This document shows, in pieces, positions 63,531 through 64,000 of a DNA stretch of 64,000 nucleotides (within the stretch, counting starts at the first letter, position 1; every line of letters starts with the position of its first letter). This stretch comes from Lysinibacillus pakistanensis (GTDB taxonomy: Bacteria; Bacillota; Bacilli; Bacillales_A; Planococcaceae): the NCBI RefSeq assembly GCF_030123245.1, contig NZ_CP126101.1:5144501-5208500 (forward strand), given 5' to 3'. The position numbers and the translations under genes are program-made. The notes beneath the pieces are model-generated. The model saw only the letters and a list, made by a program, of their open reading frames with translations, did not search any database and was not told the origin of the DNA.

Positions 63531-64000
63531 TTACTGTGCTGCTTTATCAACCTCGTATTGATAATTCATTCCCTTATTATTCGTTTTCGCATATTCAATG
63601 ATATTTTCTAATTTTTCAGCTACTACTTTTTCTTTGCTCACACTTAGGTAGTTTGCTGCACTTGGTAAATCTGTAAAGTGGAACAATTTCCAGCCCATGA
63701 TTCCTTTGGTTGTTTCATCATTATTAAATTTTACAGTTACTGCATTTTCAACTGCAATCCAGTTATTTAAGCGTGGCGCTGTGGCACTATAATCACGAAC
63801 ATATTTATTAGTAAATGCTATACCATTTGCATGTTCTTGATGATACATACATCCAATTCTACAAAAATAATGAGTATTTCCTTCTTGATCAATCGCTTTG
63901 GCAGAATACACTTTATTTGGGTCAGTGTTATGAAGATCCATACGACATACTTCACAGTGTACACCCGTTTGTGTTACTTCTGTAAATTCTGAGATTCCGT
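63531..64000 (-). CDS. NosL-like copper-binding protein (5' end outside window)
   Basis: The frame is open to the window edge, so the start is beyond it; about 155 codons are visible. Just inside the edge is HCEVCRMDLHN, a Cys-x-x-Cys-x-Met motif, then THYFCRIGCMYHQEH, which together resemble the NosL family of outer-face copper chaperones for nitrous oxide reductase. NosL itself is a lipoprotein; a leader would be in the missing part. No denitrification gene is in the window, so the family call is tentative. An internal ATG at 63941 is not the natural start because the copper motif lies before it. Confidence 0.6.
   Translation of the reverse strand, partial: GISEFTEVTQTGVHCEVCRMDLHNTDPNKVYSAKAIDQEGNTHYFCRIGCMYHQEHANGIAFTNKYVRDYSATAPRLNNWIAVENAVTVKFNNDETTKGIMGWKLFHFTDLPSAANYLSVSKEKVVAEKLENIIEYAKTNNKGMNYQYEVDKAAQ

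Noticed and set aside
63531..63941. Complete gene starting at the internal ATG at 63941
   Set aside because: The frame is open to the window edge and the Cys-x-x-Cys-x-Met motif lies before that ATG, so the gene is truncated by the window.

Overview
The window reads as chromosome of a low-GC, endospore-forming Gram-positive rod, most likely Lysinibacillus or a close relative. Supporting signs are strong AGGAGG-type ribosome sites, lipoprotein signal peptides, a gamma-type small acid-soluble spore protein, a LysM-LysM-M14 peptidase matching the size and layout of the gamma-D-glutamyl-L-diamino acid endopeptidase I described from L. sphaericus, and an RsbK/RsbM/RsbY-like stress module. The genus is inferred from gene content, not from a marker gene. 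I saw no rRNA, tRNA, CRISPR array, prophage or intact insertion sequence.

Layout. 1-3.5 kb: an amino-acid/sulfur-compound ABC importer with an acyl-CoA-dehydrogenase-like flavoprotein. 3.6-17 kb: VOC proteins, three chemoreceptors (two are tandem paralogues), GMP reductase, PsiE, an Eis-like acetyltransferase and two kinds of intergenic repeat. 17-23.3 kb: a HAAS-domain membrane protein and the rsbY / rsbM-rsbK trio. 23.5-28 kb: the endopeptidase, then a compact locus with an Rgg-type regulator, a divergent 14-residue peptide gene and a secreted protein. 28.4-30.6 kb: a PadR-HAAS-membrane operon and a MarR regulator. 30.8-46.8 kb: rpoN (sigma-54), a sigma-54 activator and two sigma-54 operons: an AcoABCL-type 2-oxo/acyloin dehydrogenase complex with SDR, aldehyde dehydrogenase and shikimate-dehydrogenase-like enzymes, and a VOC-SDR-SDR-TRAP transporter set. 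47-64 kb: bactofilin-like pair, ankyrin protein, malate:quinone oxidoreductase, two ECF sigma/anti-sigma pairs back to back, SASP, zinc-ribbon LRR protein, TerD-vWA protein, a Fur-box iron-uptake group and a truncated NosL-like gene.

The most interesting system is at 25349-27363. An Rgg/MutR-type regulator is transcribed away from a tiny unannotated gene (26361-26405, minus) whose peptide ends in DVWIIVGS. This closely matches the mature ends of streptococcal SHP pheromones (DILIIVGG, DIIIIVGG). It has its own ribosome site, a promoter with a good -10 and poor -35, and two copies of a 10-bp direct repeat at and above the -35. It lies just upstream of a secreted protein with a hydrophobic glycine-rich core. 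I read this as a candidate Rgg-SHP-like quorum-sensing circuit outside the streptococci controlling a secreted effector.

The second notable system is the sigma-54 regulon. Two consensus -24/-12 promoters (46868-46884 and 39902-39918) each have a palindromic upstream site, and both sites contain the same 10-mer, CAAGTGATGA. The activator lies between the operons and rpoN lies beside them. The substrate is not evident from sequence.
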